DNA from: Cercophora sp. LCS_1
Taxonomy: Eukaryota; Ascomycota; Sordariomycetes; Sordariales; Lasiosphaeriaceae
Direction of reading: 5' to 3'
DNA length: 64,000 nt
NCBI GenBank assembly: GCA_036250225.1
Contig: JAPZLL010000005.1
Location: forward strand, 1,240,001-1,304,000
Part shown: positions 37,101-47,954 of the stretch, piece after piece
Position numbering within the stretch: the first letter of the stretch is position 1
Layout: every line of letters begins with the position of its first letter
Notes under the pieces: model-generated
Database searches by the model: none
The model's input: only the letters and a program-made list of their open reading frames with translations
What the model was told of the DNA's origin: nothing
Position numbers and translations under genes: made by a program

Positions 37101-37985
37101 GGGTGCAACTCCTCTACCTCGTTTTTTTCGAGCGTGCCTCCCCAGGTCCCGGTAGTATTCAACAGCAACGGGATACAGAGTAGCAAGCATATTCTCAGCC
37201 ATTCTCTGAAGCTCTTCGCTGGACTCGTTTGGGGGCACGAGAAACAAGGATTTGGAATCGATCCCGCACCCTCTGCGGATTGTCTCGAGGCGCTCTTGGG
37301 CATTCTCCACGGACGGGGAGGACTGATCGCTCAAGAGAACAACAGCCAATCGTGTCTTATAGCCAGATTGACCCAACAACCCCCTTATGTTGCTCACATC
37401 CGTCTTGATCTGGTTGTCTCGCAGCGTCGCCAGTGTGGGATCTGAGACCAAGGTATAAAAGCAAAGGACGATGCTTGGCACCAAATCCTGGTGTTTCAGC
37501 AGCCAATTTGTGTCGATCAAGCCATCGGGGTATAGCGGTGATATTGGGCTCAGCGGCGAAAAGGGAGAGTGGAATATGGCAGACGACGAAGGGGCCTCGA
37601 TACCGTCGGGAATCGGAGCGCGACGAGGTGGCAGCAACAAGGCCTAGAGCGCCGATCAGAACTCAGCAATAAAACGGCGCATCCATGTGCGCAACAGACA
37701 GACTCTACGCACCCTCTCGGCGGCCTTCACACGGAACCTGTACCGCGTGTTGGCTGGTGACTCCTGCTTGTTCCACGCAAGGTGGGACGCATCGTGTTCC
37801 TGGATGTAGCTGAGGAGAGCAAGAGCCTGTTCAGAGTCGAGCGGTTCAATCTCGGAGCGAATGAGGACTCCATGCTCTTTGAGCGCAGCGCTCAGCCCAG
37901 AACCGTCTCCAGAGCTCCCAGACACCCCCAATGTTAGGAGCAGTGGGATGCTTGGGTCCAAGCTCCCCGCTGGGTACTCATCCAT
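34122..37985 (-). CDS. TRAPPC11: TRAPP complex subunit TRAPPC11 (foie gras and gryzun domains)
   Basis: Vesicle-tethering subunit of TRAPPIII-type complexes in ER-Golgi traffic and autophagy. Exons are 37985-37713, 37643-36095 and 36043-34122 (1247 aa); the introns are 69 bp (GTGCGT to CTCTAG) and 51 bp (GTACGC to CACAG). Intron 2 contains a stop and an in-frame-looking ATG (MANADF), so without splicing the gene reads as two proteins; joining gives LLNRSFTKRTNWPYDLSRSL. The N-terminus MDEYPAG...PLLLTLGVSG matches fungal TRAPPC11. The foie gras region covers about 300-600, and the C-terminal half is the beta-sandwich gryzun part (TNWPYDLSR, LTWKEQYYTDEPIFLEFEFVN). The acidic end EEEDEEDN is unusual only in composition. 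Budding yeast has no close full-length counterpart, so this is a filamentous-fungus type gene. Confidence 0.9.
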
Positions 37986-38463
37986 GGCAGAGGGGTCGCT
38001 ATTGAAGCCACGTTCTGAACATGGGCACAAATAATCGAGTCGACGTTAGATTCTAGTCGGCTAGTGCGCAGCAGAATCTTGAGGCGCAAGGGTCGTCAAT
38101 CGACTTGGAAGGTGCTTTGCTGGAAGCCCGTCGCTGGATGTGGCTGGTGGTCAGCCCCGCCAACGTGCACCTGAATCCCGGTCTGGCGTTGAGCTTCGTC
38201 GGCCGGGGTCCATTATCTTATCGGCCACGAAGTGGGGCAGAGCGCGTGCCCATTACTAGAACGCGACCCAAGACGCGTCAAGGCGTCCCAGCCATGCTGC
38301 TCCAAACACCCACCATGTCTTCGCCCCCTTGCTTGCTTTTTTGCTTCACGATTGGTTCTTGATTTGACAGTCTTGCCCTCCTAACTGTGTCAGCACGCTG
38401 TTAGACAGAGTCTACCACGTTTGTCACCCAATTTTGTTTAATATTTCGTAATACGCAGGGACA
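37986..38463. promoter_or_regulatory. 478-bp bidirectional promoter region TRAPPC11 / DNA2
   Basis: The two start codons face away from each other across 478 bases, so both genes must share this space for initiation. No individual site is asserted. Confidence 0.6.
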
Positions 38464-41400
38464 ATGCCACTCAAAAAGTCGTACTCGGAGCAAGGCCGAT
38501 TTACCAAGGTCCGTCAACAAGTCAATTGCTTACCACCCTTGACTTCGCAGGATAAGCTCACAAGTTACAGCGTCCCCAACAATGGCAAAGATCGAAGAGT
38601 AACCCCGGCGCGCACTTGACGAACCCCGCCCCTCTCGTGCCAGTCTCCAACTCGACGAAGAATAAGCTTAAAGCTTTCCAGTTCGAAGACTCCAAACCTC
38701 AGCCAGAAAAGGTTCAATCACCAGTGGCAAGAAGCGAGAAGGTAGAACCTTGCATGGCAGAAGTAAACCTTGACGCGCCTGGGCTCCCAACGTGGCACAC
38801 TTTACTCGGTGCCGAGGAAAGGACAAACAACGAGGAAGAAGATGTGTCACCAAATGGTGAAATGGTCTGGCTCAACCACGACGAGAACGGCGACCGGATC
38901 ACCAAGCCAACCAGTACTCCGATGCTCACGCGATATGGGAAAAAACGGCGAGCGAGGAGCTCCTCGCCTGCATCCTCTCCCGCTCCGAATGCGAAACGGG
39001 TGGCATATGGTCGCAAAACACCACAGGCCGACCCGGCACTCGAGCTCTGGGACCGATTCGCGTTGCCAGGAGCGAACGCGAATTCTACTGGTCTGACAAA
39101 CCCCCTTCTCTCTCGGATGATGATGTCTTCGTCTCCACGACCGCCAAGAGACGCCAGCATACCGGGAAGCGAGAGATCACTACGGAAATCTGTCAGCTGT
39201 GGTTCAAACTGGCCACCCAAGCGGAGAAAGATCGAACGGCTAGACATCGAGCAAACATATCTCTCCCAAGGAAACGAAAAGTCAAACAGCAAGTCCTCGC
39301 TTGTGTCGGCTCTTTTGGAAACAGTAGACGGCGCAATCCGTAAGACGGAGACAACTGGCGAGGCCGAGGAAAACTCATCACCGTCAAGGAGAAAGTCGCC
39401 CCGAAAGTCACGGCTGAACATCTCCCAACAACGGGAACACTCCGCTCCAGAACAGCCTCAGGTCAACCCTAACCAGCCAAGCCGCTCCGAGAAGGCATTC
39501 TCCGATTATGGGGATGATGATTTCGACGACGACACATTGATGGAGCTCGACGCAAGCATTGTGAACTTGGTGCAGGCGGATGAATCGACGCTTATCGACA
39601 TCGAAGAACCTGCCCCGGCCCTAACTATTCCCGCAGCCATAAAAGTAGCCGAAGACGAGTTTGGTGACTTGAATGACGATTTCTTTGATGGAGCGGAGGA
39701 TTTGATGGCAGTGGTTGAGTCGAACCTCGTTTCAAAGAGCGCTGTGCAAGGTCAGGGGCAGGACAGGTCTCCACCACCAGACGCGGTCAAGAAGGACGTG
39801 GGCGACGAGTTTGACGATGAGTTTGACGACGACTTTGGTGATGACATTGACTTGGAGGCCCTCGAGCTCGCCGCAACCCAATCGGCTGCACGAGCTGCGT
39901 CTGCCGTTTCCCGTGTACGTTGGTCATAGTCCACCAATACATTAGGATCATATGCTAAGTCTTTTGCCAGTCAAGCCAAAAGCCCAATGCAATACAGAGG
40001 TATTTAATTACAAATGTTCTTGACAACACATATACCGACGACCGTAGTCATGAATTCCCTGAGAAGGTCTGCGCTGTTCTCTAGATTTTTCTCTAGATTT
40101 GCTGGGTATTTCTAACGTTGCAACAGCTCCTCCTTGTCCAAGTAGACAGAACCAATGAAATGAAGACGATTCATCTCCGAGGTGACTGGTATGAAACGGA
40201 TGCCCACCCAAAGGCATTTGTGCATGTTATCGGCGACTTTGACCGATCAGGCAAATGCATCGTCGACAACAACCAGAACATGCTCATCCTTCACCCCGAC
40301 CAGCTCATCTCGGCCACCGTCCTCGCCGATTCGTTTACATGCATGAGGCGCGCCGTTCTCCAGGACAGAGTCAAGGCCACGGGTGAGGCATCACAGGCAA
40401 TGGTCTACGGTACAATTCTCCACGAAATCTTCCAGGAAGCTCTGATGGTGAATAACTGGGAGCCAGAGTTCCTCGGCCAGGTCGTCACCAAGACGCTCAA
40501 GAAACACCTCGAGGATCTATACGTCATCAAAGTCAGTTTTGACGATGCTCGGAGTCACGTCTTGTCCAAGACACCCGAGATTCGGGCGTGGGCTCAGAGG
40601 TTCGTCTCGGCACGCCCCAAGCCCGACGCCTTGGTCCAGGGACGAAACGGCGAGAAGGTCACCATGTGCCTGAGCAAGCTCTTGGATGTTGAGGAGCACG
40701 TCTGGTCGCCAATGTATGGCCTTAAGGGCAACATTGATGCCACTGTGCAAATCACCATGGAGGACAAGACCGGATCGAAGACACTCACCGTGCCGTTCGA
40801 GGTTAAAACCGGCAAATCTGTCAGCTCCGCTCACCAAGCCCAGACGCTGCTTTATAATCTACTTCTATCCGATCGATACGACGTTGAGATTGTCTATGGA
40901 ATTCTCTACTACATGGAGACATCGCAAACCATACGCATCCCGGCGCTGAGGCAAGAGTTTCGCCACATGATCTTGCAACGAAATCGACTGGCGGTTTATA
41001 TTAGGGAGCGAAGCGTGCAGTTACCGGCGATGAAGAAGGACAAGTTTCTCTGTGGCAAATGTTACGCTCAGACAACTTGCTTCATCTACCACAAACTGGC
41101 CGACGATGGAACCGGGGAGACAAGCGGCCTCAAAGACAAATTCGATGATCTCGTACAGCATCTATCACCAACCCACAAGGAGTTCTTTCTCAAATGGGAG
41201 GATCTCCTGACCATGGAGGAAAAGGAAAGCCAGAAGCACCGCCGAGAGCTCTGGACCATGGTCAGCACCGAGCGCGAGAGGTTGGGCCGCTGCCTTTCCA
41301 ATGTCATCATCGAAGATGGCACCGCGCATGAAGACAAGAACTCAACCAAGATCAACCGCTTCTTCTACACGTTCGTCAAAGACAGTCAAGTAGCAACATT

Positions 41401-43495
41401 TTCGTTTTTGGACTCGCAGTTGGCTGTGGGAGAGCCAATTGTTGTCTCGGACGAGCAGGGTCACTTTGCCCTGGCCATCGGCTTCGTGACCTCGGTCAAG
41501 AAGCACAGGATCAGTGTCGCTGTTGACAGGAGACTCCACAACGCTCGCATCAGGCAGCCAGGATTCAATGACGTTGAAAACCAGGTTTTTGCGAGCATCA
41601 TGGATGTCACCGCCAAGGGAGCTCCAACAGGCACTCAAGGAAACCACCATAGCCCACCAGTTCGGTATCGGCTTGACAAGGACGAGTTCAGCAATGGAAT
41701 GGCAACAGTCCGGAATAATCTTGTCCAAATCATGGCTGATGGGCCCTTTGGATCTCGCGAGATCCGGCGGCTTGTTGTCGACTTGTTCCCGCCTGGCTTC
41801 AAGACCGTGCCTACCCAGTACGCAATCTCTGACAAAGACGGACTGAACAGCGATCAGAAGGCGGCGATCGAAAAGGTCATGAGCGCGAGAGACTATGCAC
41901 TTGTCCTCGGCATGCCCGGCACCGGAAAGACGACCACCATCTCGCACATCATCCGTGCCCTGGTCTCTCAAGGCAAGACTGTCCTGCTGACCTCATACAC
42001 ACACTCGGCCGTGGACAACATCCTACTCAAGTTGAAGCACGACAATGCTCCGATTCTTCGACTTGGCGCCCCAACCAAGATCCACCCGGAGGTCCGCGAA
42101 TTTGCTGTTCTGGCTAGCGAACCTAAGTCCTCGTTCGAAGATATTCGCAAGGCCTGGCACGAAACTCCGATTGTGGCCACCACTTGCCTGGGTATCAACC
42201 ACCCCATCTTCAACGAGCGGACATTTGACTATTGCATCGTCGATGAGGCCTCACAAATCACCCTCCCTGTTTGCCTCGGCCCAATTCGCATGGCACGCAC
42301 CTTTGTCCTCGTCGGCGACCACAACCAACTCCCTCCACTTGTCCAAAACGACGAAGCCCGTCTTGGCGGTCTTGACGTCTCCCTATTCAAACTCCTGTCC
42401 GACACACACCCCTCGAGCGTGGTCAATCTCGAGCACCAATACCGCATGTGCGAAGACGTCATGACGCTCTCCAACACCTTGATCTACGAAGGCCGCCTCA
42501 AATGCGGCGTCGAATCCCTCCGCCGCGCCGCTCTCCACGTCCCCAATATGGCCGGCCTCCAGTCCCGCCACCTCGACGCCGCCGCATTCATCTCCATGTC
42601 CCAAGGTCGCTCCGCTCCCTCCAGCTACATGGTCTCCCCACAAAAGAAGAAACCCACACCCGTGTCTCCAAACACCCTATGCCCCGCCCCCATCCCAGGG
42701 CGATGCTGGCTCCAGGACCTTCTCGACCCTCAAGCCCGCGTCCGCTTCGTCAATACAGACGCCCTCTCCGACAGCCGCGAGCAGGCAAAGGGAAACCGCA
42801 TCGTCAACCCCTGCGAAGCACGCGTCGTAGCCCAGCTCGTCGACGCCCTCCTATCCGTCGGCGTCCCCGCTTCCGAAATTGGCGTCATGACGCATTACCG
42901 ATCTCAACTCGCCCAGCTGCGCCACCTGCTGCGCGGCCACGGTGGCGGCATCGAAATGCACACGGCCGACCGCTTTCAGGGCCGCGACAAGGAAGTCGTC
43001 GTGCTGAGCCTGGTGCGCAACAACGAGAACTGCAGCATCGGCGAGCTGCTCAAGGACTGGCGACGCATCAACGTGGCCTTCACCCGGGCAAAGACCAAGC
43101 TTCTTGTTATCGGGAGCAAGAGCACCCTCGGCGGCTGCGGAGAGAAGGAGATGCTGGCCCGCTTCATCGGGCTCATGGAGGAGAAACGATGGGTGTACGA
43201 CTTGAAAGACGGCTGTCTCGACGGCCATTGGTTCCCCGAGGGAGGCGAAAACACACAGGCGACGACGACGACAGCAGCGGCATCGCCTGTGAAGAAAATC
43301 AAAATAGAGACGGTGTCGCCTGTTAGAAGCGGGTGTTCACTACTGTCGTCGTCAGCCAAGGTGACCAAGGCACCAAACAAGAAGATCAAGGGCAAAGAGA
43401 ATGGTCCAAAGAGGATAACGGCCGGTGAGAGGGTCTTGACAAAGGGAAAGCCGGTGTTGAGGGATATTTTAAACGATATGATGGGTGGTTATTGA
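38464..43495 (+). CDS. DNA2: DNA2 nuclease-helicase
   Basis: Okazaki-fragment and resection nuclease/helicase. Exons are 38464-38508, 38571-39914, 39971-40066 and 40127-43495 (1617 aa). Splicing restores RPQQWQRSKSNPGAHLTNPAPL and the RYLITNVLDNTY / LLLVQVDRTN block. A disordered N-terminus is rich in Asp/Glu near 400-460. The RecB-like nuclease has GTILHEIFQEAL and EVKTGK (E720, K722), flanked by iron-sulfur cysteines C567, C804, C807 and C813. The helicase has Walker A GMPGTGKT at about 1090-1097, DEASQ, GDHNQLPP, HQYR, DRFQGRD and NVAFTRAK. The C-terminal ~90 residues are Thr/Ser/Lys-rich with several basic clusters, possibly nuclear localisation signals. Start ATG context ACAATG; exon 1 encodes MPLKKSYSEQGRFTK. 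Confidence 0.95.
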
Positions 43496-44218
43496 TTTTT
43501 TTTTTTTTTTTGGCCATTTTTCATGTATGGCGTTCAGGCAGGGAAAGGAGGGCTTGTCAGTATAGTAGCTTGGACATGTCCAGCTACGGCATTTTGTTAG
43601 GATTATTATGGATGGCATCGAATTAGCATGTTAGGTCAGGGCACATGGCGGGTGTATGGATTATGCCTCTGTCGGTTGAATATCATCACTGTATCGGATA
43701 CCAACTGGTTGAATGTATTTGTATAAGTGTCTCAAGGTATAGGAAAAGCTGGGAATGGCAGAAAGGCTTTCGTGGACTCCTCATTCACAACGATTGAAGC
43801 ATCACTACCTGTCTGTCAGTTGTCTGTTCCCTTGCTTGCGCTAGGTATACAGTCTAGTTCTAGCTTGGGTGGAATAGAATGACGGAGTGAAGAAGTTGAC
43901 ATCAGATTCGATCCTGGGAGTGATCCCGGCCGAGTCTTAGGTATGCCCCAACTCGAGAAACACACATGTATTGCAATCCAGTCAATGGTCAAGGGGCACA
44001 GTATCGTCAGGCTCAACTTCGTTCATGTCTCTGTATCAACATCGATGCGTGTAGATGATAGTCGTACTTTACAGATGCGGTCATCTCTCCGCTCTCCCAT
44101 TCATAATGCCGACTCCATGCCCGGTCACCTTAACACCGTGAAATCAAGCGCAAGAAAATCCTGAAGTATAGACTTCTTTTGTATGCCATCAAAAAAAACA
44201 AAGTGGGGAATCTATGAA
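43496..44218. other. Convergent 3' region of DNA2 and BiP
   Basis: Begins with a T16 run right after the DNA2 stop (43496-43511); otherwise AT-rich 3' sequence with no gene. Confidence 0.6.
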
Positions 44219-45696
44219 TTAAAGTTCATCGTGGCTCGCCGGCTCATCAGCGCCACCCTCACCGCCAGGCTGGTAAAGCTTGCTGGTGATGGGATAGGCA
44301 ACGTTCGAGAGCTTCTCCTTCTGCTCCTCGAAGTCCTCAGTGGAGGCGGTAGCGGCTAGTGACAAGTTAGCGCAAATTTTGTTCGGGTAAAGCAGGCAGA
44401 CATACCGTTCTCCTCAAGCCACTCCTGAGCCTCCTTGACGGCGTCAAGGATGGTCTCCTTGTCCTCCTCGCTGATCTTCTTGCCCATGCCCTCCTCATCG
44501 TTGACCTGGTTCTTCAGGCTGAAAGCGTAGTTCTCAAGACCGTTGCGAGCCTCAATACGCTCACGGGTGGCCTTGTCCTCCTCGGCGTACTTCTCGGCCT
44601 CAGCGACCATGCGGTCAATCTCCTCCTGAGTAAGGCGGCCCTTGTCGTTGGTGATGGTGATGGACTCGGCCTTGCCAGTGCCCTTGTCATGGGCAGAGAC
44701 TTTGAGGATACCGTTGGCGTCGAGCTCGAACGAAACCTCAATCTGGGGGACACCACGAGGAGCGGGGGGGATGCCGGTAAGCTCGAACTTGCCAAGGAGG
44801 TTGTTGTCCTTGGTCATGGAGCGCTCACCCTCGTAGACCTGGATCAGGACAACGGGCTGGTTATCGGCAGCAGTGGAGAAGATCTGGCTCTTGCGGGTGG
44901 GGATGGGGGTGTTGCGGGGGATGAGCTTGGTCATGACGCCACCGGTGGTCTCAATGCCGAGGGTGAGGGGGTTGACGTCCATGAGGACAATCTCCTCGGT
45001 ACCCTCCTCACCGCTCAACACACCAGCCTGAACAGCAGCGCCGAAAGCGACAGCCTCGTCGGGATTGATACCCTTGCTGGCCTTCTTGCCGTTGAAGTAC
45101 TCCTCAATGAGAGAGACAACCTTGGGAATACGAGTGGAACCGCCAACGAGCACGATGTCATCAACATCGGCCTTGTTGACCTTGGCGTCCTTGAGCACCT
45201 GCTCGACAGGCTTGATGGTCTTCTTGAAGAGGTCGTTGTTCAGCTCCTCGAACTTGGCGCGAGTAAGGGTCTCGCTGAAGTCCTTGCCGTCGAAGAAAGA
45301 CTCGATCTCAACACGGGTAGACATCTGGCTCGAAAGAGTACGCTTGGCCTTCTCGGCTTCGCGCTTGAGCTTGCCCATTGCCTTGGCATCCTTGGTGACG
45401 TCGACACTGTGCTTCTTGTTGAAGGTCTTGGCGAAGTGGTTGATGACACGCTGGTCGAAATCCTCACCACCGAGATGGGTGTCACCGGCAGTAGCCAACA
45501 CCTCGAAAACACCCTGGTCGATCGACAGGAGCGAGACATCGAAAGTGCCACCACCGAGATCGTAGACGATGATCTGACGCTCGCCATCGGTCTTGTCCAG
45601 GCCGTACGCGATAGCGGCGGCGGTGGGCTCGTTGACAATACGGAGGACGTTGAGGCCAGCAATCATGCCAGCATCCTTGGTGGCCTGACGCTGGTT

Positions 45697-45731
<35 letters not shown>

Positions 45732-46552
45732 GGGTAACCTTCTTTCCAAGGTAGCTCTCGGCAGTCTCCTTCATCTTTCCGAGAACCATAGCGGAGATCT
45801 CCTCGGGAGTGAACTCCTTCTCAGACCCGGCAACCTCGACACGGACAACAGGCTTATCGCCCTTGGAGACGACCCTGAGAATTGTTAGCAAGATGTTCTA
45901 TCACGGCCGGAAAGCGTTTCACGTACTTGTAGGGGAAGTGCTTGATATCATTCTGGACATCCTTCTCCGAGAACTTGCGACCAATGAGACGCTTGATGTC
46001 GAATATTGTCCTGAAGGGGTTGGCCGGGGCCTGGTTCTTCGCGGCGTCTCCAACAAGGCGCTCCTCATCGGTGAAAGCGACGTAAGACGGTGTAATACGG
46101 TTTCCTGCGTGAGGTCAGCGACATGATTTGAACTAGTCCAAAGAGTGTCCATACCTTGGTCGTTGACGAGAATCTCCACCTTGCCCTTCTGCATAACACC
46201 AACACACCTTGAGACCTGTTAGCTTTTGCTCTGCCTCACAGCTTTCGTGGGATATTGCGGTGTGGTGTTTCCTGAACCTCCGCATGGGCGTGGAAAGGAC
46301 AATGGCGGCATGGGCGTAGTAGACTCGGTTTCGGGAACTTACGAGTATGTGGTGCCGAGATCCTAGACAAATTCTGTTAGCTTTGGTGTTTTCCCTGAGG
46401 GTGCAAAGGGAGCTACTCACAATACCAATCACAGTGCCGTAGTCGGCAACATCGTCTGCCCTTACTGTTTGGACGAATCCAGCAGAGAAGAGAAGGCCAA
46501 AGAGGCCAATGATGCTGAGGCCAAGGGCCCAGCTTCGCGACCGACGCTCCAT
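44219..46552 (-). CDS. KAR2: ER Hsp70 chaperone BiP/Kar2
   Basis: Lumenal Hsp70 for protein folding, translocation and unfolded-protein sensing. Six exons: 46552-46421, 46362-46343 (20 nt), 46207-46155, 46104-45927, 45874-44406 and 44355-44219, giving 662 aa. Introns are 50-58 bp apart from one of 135 bp. An N-terminal signal peptide (LGLSIIGLFGLLFSAGFVQTV) has a likely cleavage after VRA. The ATPase begins GIDLGTTYSCVGV, with IVNEPTAAAIAYGLDKT and IIVYDLGGGTFDVSLL, and the substrate domain follows. The protein ends in SHDEL, so it carries the HDEL retrieval signal; this settles BiP over cytosolic or mitochondrial Hsp70. The 135-bp intron uses TCAAG; the earlier CTAACAG would break the frame. 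Introns crowd the 5' third. Confidence 0.96.
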
Positions 46553-47954
46553 GTCTAGGATCGGTCTGAGGAAAGAAAAACGAAGACACCCCGCTACCGT
46601 TTTCCAGGCAGAGCTCGTGGGCACTTGTCAGAAAGAAAAGGGAGAAGTACGCAGACCCTTTGGCTCCTCAAGATTGGGTGTTCTTGTGGAAGGGAGAATT
46701 AAGTCGAATGGGATTGAGGAGAAGTGGTGGATTCCGGGGAAGGAAGTGGTGTTGTGGAAGAAATATGTAGCCCCGGCCCGCAAGTCGACACCTTTGTAGC
46801 AGGAAGCGGAAATGTGTCCTCAATCTTTTTCGGATGCTTTTGGCTCTAGCCACATCACCCACACTGAGTTTTAGCACGCTCCAGGTCTCGCCCACCCGCA
46901 CCAGACAGTCACTCAGTGGTTGGACCAACCAACCGCGTGGAGACCGTGCACGGAAGCTAGGTACCGGTACATGCCGCCGGGGGCGAAACTGCAGCACAAC
47001 GGCGGCTTGTGAGGTACCCACTCCAGCTCTGCTACATGTGTCCTTTTCAAAGCTTCTCGTTGCTATCTGGCAGTAAAGCAAACGCCACGGTCTCCGGATT
47101 CAAGATTCGAAGGGAAAAAAAGATCAAAGTCCAAGGCATCGAGCCCAACGGAGAGACCGTCTGGTTGACTGACCGGCCTTCAAGTTCGAAACACCAGCCA
47201 CAGGTCTCTGACATTCCGATCTTCCACGGCTTTCCATCCCAAGCTCGATGATGCCAAGCTTTCGGAGGCGGTGACCCCACAGAGACAGGGAGGCGAGCCC
47301 GACCCCCTGTTCCTGACAGAGTGGCCTTTTTGGTTGGCGGCTCCGTCACTCCTTGGTGGGGCATTGGACGCCCCAAGGCCCAGCCCTGCGAGGGAGCTGA
47401 CCGCAAAGTGTTGCATTTTGATGAGGCGCAGATGACAGATGAACTGAACACAATGCTCCCTTGGGGAGCACCGTGGCCAAAGAACAGCATGGCTTTATTG
47501 CTTTCGCCCGCTATTCCACGAGATTACACTCGCTAGGCAATGCGGCACGACTAGATGACAGATGCAGGCCAGATCGGATGCATCGAGGCTAATTGGGCGT
47601 GGAATGGCTGCTCGATCTCGAAGGATGTCCGTATCTGCCTTGCACTAGACAAAACATAGATAACAGATAGAGTACTGGTCAAGTTGGTCTTGCCTCAGTT
47701 CGCGGTCCCCTATTCGAGCTGCTGCGTGACGGTGGTGCGGAAGATGGGATCTGGCCGAATCTAGCGCATACGAATTCGCCAACATGCGACTCAATCCGGA
47801 CCGAGATAAGAGAAACTTCCAGTTTGATCTCACCAACAGTCTGGTGGGTCCAACAATGTCCTTTGCTAAATCTCCTGTGGCTGGTGCGGTGCAGCTATGT
47901 ACTGGACTCCCCCCGTCCCCATCAGCCGAAAGAGCCTCATTCCCTGTGCCGGCT
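46553..47954. other. Upstream region of BiP and 3' region of HBS1
   Basis: 1.4 kb. The BiP-proximal part holds GGTACC-type elements (46970-46985 and 47012) and CCAACCAACC. I did not find a convincing unfolded-protein-response element. No gene supported; short open frames look random. Confidence 0.5.

Noticed and set aside
42448..43326. 292-codon Arg/Pro-rich frame inside DNA2
   Set aside because: Same-strand shifted frame within the conserved helicase domain; composition is that of an off-frame reading.
44689..45888. 399-codon open frame opposite BiP
   Set aside because: Long antisense frames opposite Hsp70 genes are a known codon-bias artefact; Val/Leu/Gly/Asp repeats mirror the sense strand.
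46553..47300. Unfolded-protein response element before BiP
   Set aside because: Only partial matches such as AGCGTGC on the minus strand; not enough to call.
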